From the NCBI GenBank assembly GCA_039519185.1, contig CM076854.1, positions 75,759,948 to 75,823,947 on the forward strand: a DNA stretch of 64,000 bases, read 5' to 3'. The notes under the pieces are model-generated. The model saw nothing but the letters and a program-made list of their open reading frames with translations, was not told where the DNA came from and did no database searches. This DNA comes from Astragalus membranaceus (Eukaryota > Streptophyta > Magnoliopsida > Fabales > Fabaceae). Below, piece by piece: positions 24,398 to 39,324 of this stretch. Every line of letters begins with the position of its first letter. The stretch's first letter is position 1. A program made the position numbers and the translations under genes.

Positions 24398-27075
24398 GTA
24401 AGTTTTTTCTCTTCCTTTCCATCCATTTTTCTTCTCACATGATTATCTAATTAGTTTTTGTTAATTGTACCAAAATTCATAGCTTTAATAATCTTATATC
24501 TACAGAAGAAAATAATTTACTAAACTTGTTTTCAAAGAAAATATTTCAATAAAATCACAAGTATTCTTCCTTTTCATCCTATCAAAAACTGTGGGGTTTA
24601 GGTGACAATTAATACATTGAAAAAATTAGGATTTGCTAAAAAGGTTTGAACTTTTAGTAATGGGAAGATGGATCCTTGAAGGATCTATCATTGTGATTAA
24701 ATTTTTGGTTGTTTTCAGTTAGATCTAAGTTGTTTTGAACAACTTCACAATGTTTGAGTTTGGAAGGGAAAATTTTGAGTATTGATGCAAAAATAGGGTA
24801 TAGGTTTCGACAAAAATCATGGTATTGTAAAAATTCTATATTTTTAAAATACTAGAAGTAATTACAAGATTTTGTAAAGCAAAAAGTTTTTAAAGAAAAG
24901 TTTGATTTTTACAACTTAAAAGTTGTTTCAAGGTTAAACTTTTGAACTTTATATGTTCATCAAATAGATCTGGTAAAACATACTTTATATTCCAATTCTA
25001 AGACTATAACTTTTATCCTAACCTTTGTTAATAAATAATTATACTTTATTATTATTCTTTTTAAAGTAAATATATATTTTCATAGGTATGATGAAATGGA
25101 TCATTACTACAGGTATGAAGAAATGGAAGTCTCATAGGATACCGAAAACAACTTCACCTTCTCTGATATGTGTTGCTCTATTGTTTTTCGTGGCAATGAC
25201 AACTAAACTCTCCAAACGACTGTGATTTCTTTGATTAAGGTTCCTTTAGTTTGTGAACAAAGATGAAGGAACAGGAAGATATCAGATGCCATTTCAATTT
25301 GAGAGAAGCCTTCACACTGTTTTTCCACTCTCTTGATCCCATATCAAATTTGGTGGTGGTTCCAGTTTATAGATAAACGCATCACCAAAGTGGGAGATGG
25401 ATAAATCTGAGTTTGTGGCTGAGTTTGAGACAAATGAAACTATTTGGATGCATTCACAAATCATGGGCTCTCTTATTTAATGATCTTTCCTTTTCTCTTC
25501 TTTCTTAACTGCCACTAAAATCTTTGAAGCGATTTGGATGTGTTCACTAATCATGGGCTCTCTTATTTGATTCATTAACCGTTTTTCAAATGAGTGATTC
25601 TTAATCATCCTCTTCTTGTGAAAACCCCGATATGAGGAGAAAGATGAAGATTACGTTCACTGTCTATTGAAGGATATGCAATGCAGTAAGCAACCTAAAC
25701 CGAATAATTCAGCCTGCAGTTAAGTTCTTGTCTTATGTCTTTTCACTCATAATAAGCCATCATGTTGCCTAGGAAAATCTTATCTTTACATTAAGAATCA
25801 TTTTGTCGGCAACTTTCATTGATGAGAAAAATGTGGAAATGTTCTAGTTGGCCCTATCACAAAATGTTCTAGTAAAGTGCAACATTGCGTGAAGACGTGC
25901 AGAGACTGTCTCTGTTTATCGTTGTCCAAGGGCTCCATAAAATCTTTTTGCAAAAGTTGCACTAAGTGTCGCTTTCTGGGTTGCAGTTGCCAAGAATACA
26001 TGTACTCCATGGTCCTTGGAGAAACTTAACTAGGAGGCTCTCTACATATCCTCATTGCACACCTACTGGTAATTATAATACCAAGTGATCACAGTAGTAA
26101 CATACATTGATTCGACATCTGTAGTAAGGGGTGCATCTAGCCCTAAATTGAATCCAGTAAGAAGATTACATCTGTTCTACACAACCTTTGAATCCTACTA
26201 TGCATCTTGTCTAAGTCTCTGTTAAAAAACTATATATTAATGTTTTTTAGTGCAACCGTTCTTATTGTTTATTAATACTTGTTATGGGATAACATGATAA
26301 ATTGATTTATATTGCTTTGATTTAAGGGTGGGGCTGGGTGGCCGGATTGGTATAATTGTCTGATGGGATGTCTACTTTTTTTGTAATTTTGTTTTGTTAT
26401 CGAACGACCGTTTTGTATTGAACAATGTAGTCGGGGTACTCTTTTTCCATTCCTGGGTCTCTTTTCCATTGGGTTTTGGCCCTTGGAGGTTTTAATGAGG
26501 CCCCTAGGTGTAAGGGGTTGGTGCACCCCTTGTACGCCTCTTAATACATTTGCTTATCTAAAAAAAGGGTAGAATTAAAATGTTTGAGCGAAAACAAAAA
26601 TTAGATTTTAGAATTTTATTTTTTAAATATCTAAGCTTAAGGGACTATTTTGAAGTCGATAAGTTTGAAAACAACCAAATTTGATGGCCTATGGTATTTT
26701 GGTTACCCTATAGTATGCACCACCCTTTTCTTCTTACAACTTCAGCTGAAGGAAGAGAACTCAATACAAATTTTTGTGAAAGAATAGGAAAGAAAGAAAG
26801 TGAGTGAAAGAGTGACACATTGAAAGTTGATATTGATTTTTATCATTTAAACATTTAAAAAAATAATCATAAATATATAGCGAAGTCGGTTAAACTTTGA
26901 TGATCTATATGGTTGATGTCTTAGGATAATGCCTCTTAAATGTGTAGGTTGAGAATCGTTAAAGATTTGACTTGTCCTCTAAAGAAAATCGTTGGTATTT
27001 TTTCAAGGAACAATAGTACAATAAGTCAGTTTGTCGTATTATGTACAAATCTTAAGAGAAAGTAAATGGTCCCAC

Positions 27076-27078
27076 ATA
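27076..27078. other. Empty target site of the CACTA element
   Basis: U2 reads CCCACATAGTGGTACAAATA. In U1, U3 and U4 the ATA is duplicated around the CACTA element. One ATA with no extra bases is exactly the pre-insertion sequence. Confidence 0.93.
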
Positions 27079-29048
27079 GTGGTACAAATAGTTGTCCAAC
27101 CTAGCACTGCACAAGGGCATGGTCGTAAAAGCCTAATTTACTAAGGCAAGTACGTATGATTAATGACCGAGAAAGAATGATTAAGGAAATAACTTCCCCA
27201 AACAGATGGAGAAAACTATCATTTGATCGTGATCAAGTAAAAAAGAACTGACTTGTGAAATTTCATCACTTTTATCTGACAAACCAGAAATATAATTATA
27301 ACCCCCATTTCTTGTGTTTCCAGCACCTTCAATACTTACGTGCACTAGACCAACATGTGGCTTATTTCAAGTAACTCATTACCAATAAACATACTGCACA
27401 TTTCCTTGAACGAGAGGAATGCGTGTTAGTCTTCATGATCCAACACAAGTTCCACGCCCCATTCATCAAACCTGACAATCTTTGCTTCTTTCAACCACTC
27501 TTCTTGTGGGCTTCCTTCCACAACTCATGACATGGAGGATATCCGGGTTCCAGCTACACTTTTGGTCACATGACTCCTCCCTTAGTTTCTTAACTTTCTC
27601 TCCCTACATATAGGTCTTCAAATTCCTATTACCACCACACGATGTTGTACTTTAGTGTTTGTTGTTTTCTTGGTTCTTCTTCCCCACTTCTCTTTTGAAT
27701 TGTTACAAAGAACCCACAATATTTGTAAGTAATGATCCATTACGAATTTAAAAGACTTAACTTACCAAGAAATTAAAGGACTCAACTTACCAGGAACTCG
27801 AGAGTTTTGTGCACCCGAAAATACTCCTCCCATGTTTATATAGATATATTGCTATACTTGTGACACAGGGTTGTCTATCCTTTCTTATCCCCGAGACACA
27901 TACATACTTCTTGGTGAGATTCGTCTTGAAATGTTTTTAGTGTTCCACGATATAAGAAATCATTTGCAGCTTAACACTCTCATCTTCTAGAATGTCAAAC
28001 GCTCTTTTAAATTTATATGAAATAAGAGTCAATTCTCCCACTCCCTAGTAAAAACAATATGGTGGCTTCCCCACCACAACACACATCTGACAGCCGTGGA
28101 CTTTCAAGGATGTCACGCCTATATTTGGTATAAAAGTATGACAAAGAAAATGTGTTGCTACCTACCATAATTAACGTGGCATCTACTATTACGTGTTGAA
28201 TTATTTATCATTTTATCTTTCGTTATTACAGTGGAAAAGAATAGAGGGCATTATTAGAACATGCAGAGTGGTACCAAGTTAGTGGTAGTTATCAAAAGCA
28301 GTCGTTAGGATAAACAATTTATCCATCATCCATCCATCACAAAATCGATCCAATTTATTCCCTAGAATCAAAAAAATAGATGGATATACTCAATATAATG
28401 TTGTAAGTAAAGGAAACTGAACTTGACTTTTGAATATCCCAGTATGATAATTGGGCTTTTGTAATTGAAACATTTTCCTTGGGAGCTACATCCCCAAAAA
28501 TAAGTACTTGTACACATTTCTGGTCTAGTGTATACAAATGGTAGTGGGAACTCATCGAAACCCTTCGAAGATGGTGGATGGGGGAGCTACGTTCAGTGAT
28601 GCGAATCCTAAACCACTTTAAATATATAAAATCTACTTGTGGGAAAAATATAATATATGATGGTTGGCCCATAAAGTCCACAGACCACATTGAGATAAGG
28701 TTACAAAATAAATTCTAAGCATGTATATTTGTGTTTATAGCATAGCCTGATTAACTCTTTTATTTTATCTATTTCCATATTTTATTTTTTGTAATTTTTC
28801 AATTTTGAGCTTCTGAACCGTCATAAGTTGTATAAATTGGACATTCGTTTTTGGTGTTTTGTATAAAGAATGTGGTTTGTAAAACACTAGATTTATTGTT
28901 TGTTTTATTACGGTTGTAAAATATATATTTTCAATATCATATTTGTGATATGAATTTTTAATAATGATATTTTTATGGTATTTATTTACAAACTCATACA
29001 ATAAATATGCTATTTATGATATGCAATTTCAACAATACCTAGCATAAA

Positions 29049-29236
29049 ACCCAGAACGTGGGGTTCAGCGGTTGGGGATGATCCTCCCTTAACCAAGAGT
29101 CGAGGGTTCGATCCCCATCATGGGTATGGAGCAGCGTTAAAACTCTGGGCCAACTGTCCTGCCCCTCGAGGCACCTACAATTCAGCGAGGGGACTAGTCA
29201 CTACGGTCGGCGGCGGATACCCTGGTAAAACCAAAA
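29049..29236 (+). mobile_element. Younger tRNA-derived SINE in U3
   Basis: Target duplications lie at 29032-29048 and 29237-29253. Box B GGTTCGATCCC is intact. Confidence 0.9.
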
Positions 29237-29280
29237 ACAATACCTAGCATAAATATATATTTATTATTAATGGATTGATA

Positions 29281-29434
29281 CTTGGCTCCTTAACCATTCA
29301 GTCAAAAGTTTGATCCCTGGCTGGTGTGTATGGAAAAATATTTAGCGGGAGGTCAAGCCCTTAAATAGATCTCAGTAGCTCAAGAGATTAGTCGGTGTAG
29401 GTGTTGTAGGGTGAATCCTGGTTTGCAAAAAAAA
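29281..29434 (+). mobile_element. Older SINE copy in U3
   Basis: A counterpart of 5286-5440, with box-B-like GTTTGATCCC. Confidence 0.55.
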
Positions 29435-30276
29435 TTAGCAATGCATGAGTACAAGACTAAATCACAATTATGTATCGAAATATTATAAATAGACATATTC
29501 ATACATATAAATTAAATTTCATATCTTATCTATAGATACAATAAAGTACTAAAATCTTTGGTTTTTGCAAGATTTAATCATTTTTAATATCCATTCTAAC
29601 GTTTCACATTGAATGTAAACAAATTAAATTCTAACGTTTCACATTAAATGTTACCAAATTAATTTGAATTGTTTTTGAATTAAATACGACTAATATTTAA
29701 TGGATGGAGCATTTTTTATGGGTAATGTAACTTTTGAGAGGAATTGAAATGTTTTTGTTCAAAATTTTCGAAAACGAGAAATAGATTAAGAAAACAAAAT
29801 ACGGAAAAATACAAGGAAATAAATTACTATAATATCTAAAATTAATTTTGGATGACCTATTTAATATTCAATGTGATGTTAATTCCTCGAAGAAGTTAAC
29901 AAAAACACTATCTTATTATAATAATAGAAATAATAAAAATAATAATAATAATAATATACTTTAATTATCTAAGATATTTTCCTCAACTTAATCACTAAGT
30001 TTACCATTAAATCCCTAAATAAAAGAAAGTTTACAATTAAAATTAAAGCAAAATTAATACTCCGTCCCTATAAAACAACATAGACAGCCCCTCCTCCCCA
30101 TCTCATTTTCACTTCTTCAATTTTTTTTCATCATATATTATAATTCCCTCATTCACTCCTTTTTCTCTCTGAAATTCTCTCTAAGTAATCAATATTTCTT
30201 CTCGTCCCTCTTCTACACCACTAGGCTGAATCGATTTTCCCTTGGATCTTGGAGGATGAAGTTTGGTGCTTAAGTC

Positions 30277-30331
30277 ATGTTCTTCTTCTCCTCCTTACTT
30301 GATTGTTGGCCACCCCTTTGCCAAACTTTGG
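30277..30331 (+). other. Candidate first exon in U3
   Basis: A counterpart of 40613-40667. The ATG and donor GGGTAAG are intact, but the downstream candidate exon is frameshifted in this unit. Confidence 0.2.
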
Positions 30332-33300
30332 GTAAGTTTTTTCTCTTCCTTACCATCCATTTTTCTTCTCACATGATTATCTAACTAGTTTATGTTAATT
30401 GTAGCAAAATTCAAAGCTTTAATAATCTTATTTCTACAGAAGAAAATAATTTACTAAACTTGTTTTCAAAGAAAATATTTCAATAAAATCACAAGTATTC
30501 TTCCTTTTCATCCTATCAAAAACTGTGGGGTTTAGGTGACAATTAATACATTGAAAAAATTAGGATTTGCTAAAAAGGTTTGAACTTTTAGTAATGGGAA
30601 GATGGATCCTTAAAGGTTCTATCATTGTGATTAAATTTTTTGTTGTTTTCAGTTAGATCTAAGTTGTTTTGAACAACTTCACAATGTTTGAGTTTGGAAG
30701 GGAAAAATTTGAGTATTGATGCAAAAAGAGGGTATAGGTTTCGACAAAAATCATGGTATTGTAAAAATTCTATATTTTTAAAATACTAGAAGTAATTACA
30801 AGATTTTGTAAAGCAAAAAGTTTTTAAAGAAAAGTTTGGATTTTTAAAACTTAAAAGTTGTTTCAAGGTTAAACTTTTGAATTTTATATGTTCATCAAAT
30901 AGATCTGGTAAAACATACTTTATATTCCAATTCTAAGACTATAACTTTTATTCTAACCTTTGTTAATAAATACCATACTTTATTATTATTCTTTTTAAAG
31001 TAAATATATAGTTTTATAGGTATGATGAAATGGATCATTGCTATAGGTATGAAGAAATGGAAGTCTCATATGATACCGAAAACAACTTCACCTTCTGATA
31101 TGTGTTGCTCTATTGTTTTTCGTAGCAATGACAACTAAACTCTCCAAATGACTGTGATTTCTTTGATTAAGGTTCCTTTAGATTGTGAACAAAGATGGAG
31201 GAACGGGAAGACATCAGATGCCATTTCAATTTGAGAGAAGTCTTCACATTGTTTGTCCACTCTCTTGATCCCATATCAAATTTGGTGGTGGTTCCAGTTT
31301 ATAGATAAACTCATCACCGAAGTGGGAGATGGATAAATCTGAGTTTGTGGCTGCATTTGAGACAAATGAAACTATTTGGATGCATTCACAAATCATGGGC
31401 TCTCTTATTTGATGATCTTTCCTTTTCTATTCTTTCTTAACTGCCACTAAAATCTTTGAAGCGATTTGGATGTGTTCACAAATCATGTGCTCTCTTATTT
31501 GATTCATTAACCATTTTTCAAATGAGTGATTCTTAATCATCCTCTTCTTGTGAAAACCCCGATATGAGGAGAAAGATGAAGATTACGTGCACGAGCCTGA
31601 TGGTGATGTCACTGCCAATTGAAACTGTGACGTTCACTGTCTATTGAAGGATATGCAATGCAGTAAGCAACCTAAACCTAATAATTCAGCTTGCAGTTAA
31701 GTTCTTGTCTTATGTGTTTTAACTCATAATAAGCCATCATGTTGCCTAGAGGCTTTATTCCATAACTCTTCTCTTTACTTTGGTCAAATGATAACATGCC
31801 TAGGCAAATCTTATGTTTACATTAAGAATCATTTTGTCGGCAACTTTCATTGATGAGCAAAATGTGGAAATGTTCTAGTTGGCCCTATCACAAAATGTTC
31901 TAGTAAAGTGCAACATTCCGTAAAGACGTGCAGGTCTCTGTTTATTGTTGTCCAAGGGCTCCATAAAATCTTTTTGCAAAAGTTGCATTAAGTGTCGCTT
32001 TATGGGTTGCAGTTGCCAAGAATACATGTACTCCATCGTCCTTGCAGAAACTTAACTAGGAGGCTGTCTACATATCCTCATTGCACACCTACTGGTAATT
32101 ATAATACCAAGTGATCACAGTAGTAACATACATTGATTCGACATCTGTAGTAAGGGGTGCATCTAGCCCTAAATTGCATCCAGTAAGAAGATTACATCTG
32201 TTCTACACAACCTTTGAATCCTAGTATGCATCTTGTCCAAGTCTCTATTTCATGAAGAGATCTTCTAGTCAAATTGTGCATCTCTAATGCTACCATGTTT
32301 TGGTGTTATAAATATCTTCAGTGCCATTAATTAGTTCATAATGTTTTTATTTGGGACTACTAATAAGTCATAACGACACTATTCTAAGTACGAGTTGAAT
32401 AGTGACGCCATAAACTCCGAAATAATCATCAAAATGCAATGGGAAATTTTCTATTGCACATCTTGGGAATACTATGAGCCAAAGAATAAGCTCCATTCTG
32501 TATTCTTTTTTTAATCTGTTTCACTTGAAAAACAGTAAAGCTTTCTTTTGTAAACCTCTCGTGAAAAGAAAAGAGATCTTTGTTTCGAACTCCTGAAAAA
32601 CTATATTGCGCACACTAGTGGAATTTCTATAACACCTCAAAATCTTATCCACTATATGAAGAATAGTTCCCACATAAAACTCTATTACGAAAATTTGAGT
32701 TTTAATACTAAATGATATTTAATGATAGTCAAGTAAGTAATATTGGGATTTAGTTATGGAAAAGAATATAAGATATATAAGTTTTCAGGCCTAGTCAAAA
32801 TACTATATATTAATGTTTTTTAGTGCAACCGTTCTTATTGTTTATTAATACTTGTTATGGGATAACATGATAAATTGATTTATATTGCTTTGATTTAAGG
32901 GTGGGGTTGGGTGGTCGGATTGGTAGTATTGTCCGATGGGATGTCTATTTTCTTTGTAATTTCGTTGTTATCGAATGACCGTTTTGTATTGAACAATGTA
33001 GTCGGGGTACTCTTTTTCCCTTTCTGGGTCTTTTTCCCATTGGGTTTTGGCCCTTGGAGGTTTTCATGAGGCCCCTAGGTGTAAGGGGTTGGTGCACCCC
33101 TTGTGCGCCCCTTAACACTTCTGCTTATCTAAAAAAAATGGTAGAACTAAAATGTTTGAGCGAAAACAAAAATTAGATTTTAGAATTTTATTTTTTAAAT
33201 ACCTAAGCTTAAGGGACTATTTTGAAATAAATAAGTTTGAAAACAACCAAATTTGATGGCCTATGGTATTTTAGTTACCCTATAGTATGCACCACCCTTT

Positions 33301-34662
33301 TCTTCTAACAACTTCAGCTGAAGGAAGAGAACTCAATACAAAATGTTGTGAAAGAATAGGAAAGAAAGAGAGTGAGTGAAAGAGTGACACATTGAAAGTT
33401 GACAATGATTTTTATCATTTAAACATTTTAAAAAAAATAATCATAAATATATAGCGAAGTCGGTTAAACTTCGATGATCTATATGGTTGATGTCTTAGGA
33501 TAATGCCTGTTAAATGTGTAGGTTGAGAATCGTTAAAGATTTGACTTGTCCTCTAAAGAAAATCGTTGGTATTTTTTCAAGGAACAATAGTACAATAAGT
33601 CAATTTGTCGTATTAAGTACAAGTCTTAAGAGAAAGTAAATGGTCCCACATACACTAGTGGAAAAAACACATTTTATAACAGGAATTCATATCGGTTAAA
33701 AATATCTGATGTTAATAGCGAGGCGGTGGCAATTATGAAATTTTGGTGGCATTTTTAATATCGGTTGGTGTCTTAACCGTTATAGAAACTGCTAATTTGC
33801 ATTTTTTATATCGGCTCATGTGTTACCCGTTATAGAAACTGCTTATTTAACATCGGTTCATATTTTACCCGATGTTGAAAGTCATTTTCTTTAGGGTCGA
33901 ATCCTAAAAGCACAACACAACCCTCGCCTCTTCATTTATCTCTGTCACGGTTTCATCTTCTTCCTCTCACGACAACGCATTTCCAGAACGCAAAGCATTC
34001 TTCTTCCTCTCGCACTAGATCGCAAAACATCTTCCTCTCGCCTCTTCATTTATCTCTGTCACGGTTTCATCTTCACTCTCGCTCCAAAACGCAAAGCTTT
34101 CTTCTTCCTCTCGCTCCAGATCGCTAATCCTCTGTTTGAAGCATCACAATGAGCTCACCACGACATTGTCGCCGCACCCTCGCTGTCACTGGGAGCCCCA
34201 CCACCACGCCGTCGCTGCAACAACCACGTCACCGCTGTTGCACCACATTTCCAGGTTCCCTTCTCCGATTTTAGGGTTTTGCATCCTTCTTCTTTTTACA
34301 CAGGAAGAAGTTAGTGTCGACCAATTATAAGTTGACTACTTTCATGCTTTATACCTTATTGGTTGGCTCCAGGAATATCACATCATAGTTGAATGAGTGT
34401 TAAAAGTGTTTGTGATTCGTGTGAAACTTTATCTTTTTTTTAATGTAGTGTCATTTGGCTATTACTGTTTTAAGTTTTTTTACCATGTCCCTTCAAAATC
34501 TAGATATCAGCTATGTTCACTCAGTTCTTCCATGAGTTGTATCATGATCTTATATTGTTATTTCTCCATTTTATAAAACCTAGACTGAATTTTTCTCACC
34601 TACAAGTTATGTGATCCCCATCTATAGAGGTTGCTGTTACAAATAAAGGTATTTTTTTGCAG

Positions 34663-35587
<925 letters not shown>

Positions 35588-36357
35588 GCGGTTATTGTAA
35601 GTTGTTATTGGATGTCATTTGTTACCACATTTCTCCTTTCGGTTCTAATTAGTAATATGATGTGAAGACACGGAATTCTTCCTTCTGTTGGAACCTTAAA
35701 TCTTATATAGGTTGTTTGTATGTTCTGTTTCAATTGATATGAAAACAGCAACAAACACAAGATTCCAGAACCAATAGAAACAGAATTAATAACAGAACCA
35801 AAAAGTTTATTTTTACAGTTTTTCCAGAACCAATATCAACTTTATGTTAAAAGTTATTCACACGATTTTGCAAAACTGACATTGAGGTCATTTTTATCAT
35901 CATTTTGAGCTGGTGATTTATAATTAACATTAATATATATGTTGGAACTTGGAGTGTTATGTGTTTACTTTTCCCTTTTCTTTTGTTGCATGAGAATTTG
36001 TCTCACATAGAATTGGAGAGTTGTTTTGAAAATTTGAATTGCTTAAATTTTTAAATTTTGCATCCACCTCTGCTGCAGATCGGAAAAATTCCTTAGTTCT
36101 TGCCAAGTTGGAAAAGTGGAGTAGCTGCTATATTACTTTACTCCCAAGGTGATATTATTGACAAAAGCCAAGTTGGTAAAGTGGAGTAGCTGCTATTATC
36201 ATGCTCAAAGTCTGTCCCAATTTGGTAAAGTTGAGTAGCTGCTATTGTCATTTAATCTGAATGTATCATCCGCAGTCCTGTTTGCTTTCTTCATCATGAC
36301 ATTCCATAACAGAATGAATATTAATATTCGATTGAATTTTTGAAATCTGTCACTCAG

Positions 36358-36863
36358 GGTACAAGCAGGCGTACACACTACCATGTACTCTTCGATCAGA
36401 TTGGGTTTTCTCCTGATGATCAACAGGAGCTTGTCCATTATCTTTCCTATGTGTAAGTGGAAGTTCGAACTATTTGATTGCATTATATAATGCTTTGACA
36501 TTCATTTAGATATTTCAAAGTAATTTTATCTGGTATATCTTATAATTGTTTTTTGTGTGACAATAGTTATCAGAGGAGCACTATTGCTATTTCTGTTGGT
36601 ATGTTCGGTTCCAGTTTGATGTATTTGTCTATTTATTTATATTTTATTATATCTTGATTGATCTCATCAGTAAAATCCTTGATGCAGTTGCGCCTATATG
36701 CTATGCTCACCTGAGGAGGTTTTTAAAACCTCCGCAAAAAAACCTCCGCTATTTGATCCGTTTTTTGTAGTGAGGAAATTTGATGATAAGTCAGAGACCT
36801 CCTCGAGTCCCTCAGCTTCCCAAGTTGGATGAGAAAGTGTGCAACTCTATGTTCGTCTATTGA
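36358..36863 (+). pseudogene. AGO4: Captured AGO4-type C-terminal exons, U3 copy
   Basis: The exons are 36358-36452 (GTSRRTHYHVLFDQIGFSPD), 36567-36598 and 36688-36863. The third exon begins VAPICYAHL and then meets the palindromic insert GAGGAGGTTTTTAAAACCTC, which ends TTTTTTGTAGTG before AGGAAATTTGATGATAAG. The last frame reads PQLPKLDEKVCNSMFVY then stop. Two residues differ from U1 in the first exon (Pro to Arg, Leu to Phe). The insert breaks the frame, so an intact Argonaute tail cannot be made. Confidence 0.88.
36717..36772. repeat. Palindromic insert in the captured AGO4 exon
   Basis: AGGTTTTTAAAACCTCCGC followed by AAAAAAACCTCCGC and ending TTTTTTGTAGTG. The reverse complement begins CACTACAAAAAA, which resembles another CACTA-like terminus, and AGG stands on both sides. 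It looks like the remnant of a second small transposon that landed in the AGO4 exon before the array expanded, since it is shared by U1 (about 20130-20192) and U4 (about 46606-46661). Confidence 0.5.
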
Positions 36864-39324
36864 GGCTGGTGGCCCCTGTTAAACTCTTTTATGTTCGTTA
36901 GACTTTAAGCATCAAAATGTCTTGCTGAAGTGTAATTAGATCTCTTTTTGAAGTCTGTTATGTTGCACAATTCCATGTATGTTGCTGAATATAAACCACT
37001 ATTTTTTTAATTATATGAGATTATACAATATATAAATTTTTGTCACATGTATGCCAATCAGAAACAAGTTTTTTTTTTTTTAAAAAAACTCCACTTTTTA
37101 TATCGGTTCTCAAATAACCTGATGTAAAAAATCAATATTTAATATCGGTTCCTCTGGATAATCGATGTTAAAAGTACTTTTTATATCGGTTCCAACAAAA
37201 AACTGATGTCAAAAATACGTTTATATTTGATAAAAACGGACTTTTCATAACGGTTCTAGGTGCAACCGATATAAAAACAACTTTTCATAACGGTTCAGGA
37301 ACTGATATGAAATGTACCTATTTTTTATATCTCCTTTTTCGGCATCGGTTCAGGAACCGTTATGAAATGCCTTTTTTCCATTAGTGATAGTGGTACAAAT
37401 AGTTGTCCAACCTAGCATTGCACAAGGGCATGGTCATAAAACCCTAATTTACTAAGGCAAGTACGTATGATTAATGACCGAGAAAGAATCATTAAGGAAA
37501 TAACTTCCCCAAACAGATGGAGAAAACTATCATTTGATCGTGATCAAGTAAAAAAGAACTGACTTGTGAAATTTCATCACTTTTATCTGACAAACCAGAA
37601 ATATAATTCTAACCCCCATTTCTTGTGTTTCCAGCACCTTCAATACTTACGTGCACCGGACAACATGTGGCTTATTTCAAGTAAGTCATAACCAATAAAC
37701 ATACTGCACATTTCCTCGAACGAGAGGAACGCGTGTTAGTCTTCATGATCCAACACAAGTTCCACGCCCCATTCATCAAACCTGACAATCTTTGCTTCTT
37801 TCAACCACTCTTCTTGTGGGCTTCCTTCCACAATTCATGACGTGGAGGAGATCCGGGTTCCAACTACACTTTTGGTCACCTGACTCCTCGCTTAGTTTCT
37901 TAACTTTCTCTCCCTACATATAGGTCTTCAACTTCCTATAACCACCGCGCGATGTTGTACTTTAGTGTTTGTTGTTTTCTTTGTTCTTCTTCCCCACTTC
38001 TCTTTTGAATTGTTACAAAGAACTCACAATATTTGTAAGTAATGATCCATTACGAATTTAAAAGACTTAACTTACCAAGAAATTAAAGGACTCAACTTAC
38101 CAGGAACTCGAGAGTTTTGTGCACCCGAAAATACTCCTCCCATGTTTATATAGATATATTTCTATACTTGTGACACAGGGTTGTCTAGCCTTTCTTATTC
38201 CCGAGACACATACATACTTATTGTTGAGATTTGTCTTGAATTGTTTTTAGTGTTCCACAATATAAGAAATCATTTGCAGCTTAAGACTCTCATCTGCTAG
38301 AATGTCAAACGCTCTTTTATATTTATATGAAATAAGAGTCCATTCTCCCACTCCCTAGTCATAAAATATGGAGGCTTCCCCACCACAACACACATCTGAC
38401 AGCCGTGGACTTTCAAGGATGTCACGCCTATATTTGGTATAAAAATATGACAAAGAAAATGTGTTGCTACCTACCATAATTAACGTGGCATCTACTATTA
38501 CGTGTTGAATTATTTATCATTTTATCTTTCGTTTATATTACAGTGGAAAAGAAAAGAGGGCATTATTAGAACATGCAGCGTGGTACCAAGTTAGTGGTAG
38601 TTATCAAAATAAATGGATATACCATCCTTGGTAAATGTACTTGTTAGAAATTTCTCATTCTCTACTCAATATAATGTTGTAAGTAAAGGAAACTGAACTT
38701 GACTTTTAAATATCCTAGTATGATAATTGGGCTCTTGTAATTGAAACATTTCCCTTGGGAGCTACATCCCTAAAAATAAGTACTTGTGCACATTTCTGGT
38801 CTAGTGTATACAATTGGTAGTGGGCACTCTTCGCAACCCTTCGAAGATGGTGGTTGGGGGAGCTACGTTTAGTGATGTGAATCCTAAACCACTTTAAATA
38901 TATAAAATCCACCTGTCGGAAAAATATAATATATGATGGTCGGCCCATAAAGTCCACAGTCCACATTGAGATAAGGTTAGAAAATAAATTCTAAGCACGT
39001 ATATTTGTGTTTATAGCATAGCCTGATTAACTCTTTTATTTTCTCTATTTCCATATTTTATTTTTTGTAATTTTTCAAATTTTGAGCTTCTGAACCATCA
39101 TAAGTTGTATAAATTGGACATTTATTTTTGGTGTTTGTATAAAGAATGTTGTTTGTAAAACACCAGATATATTGTTTGTTTTATTACGGTTGTAAAATAT
39201 ATATTTTCAATATCATATTTGTGATATGAATTTTTAATAATGGTATTTTTATGGTATTTATTTACAAATTCATACAATAAATATGCTATTTATGATATGC
39301 TATTTCAACAATACCTAGCATAAA

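Larger units (their letters stand above)
22444..28768. repeat. Tandem segmental unit U2 (no CACTA)
   Basis: 6325 bp, the only complete unit without the CACTA, with a clean empty site at 27076-27078. It carries both SINEs. An internal duplication of about 340 bp lies at 23373-24072. A deletion near 26222 joins AAGTCTCTGT to TAAAAAACTATATATTAATG. Apart from the candidate exon at 24343 and the minus-strand frame near its end, no gene is recognisable. Confidence 0.9.
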
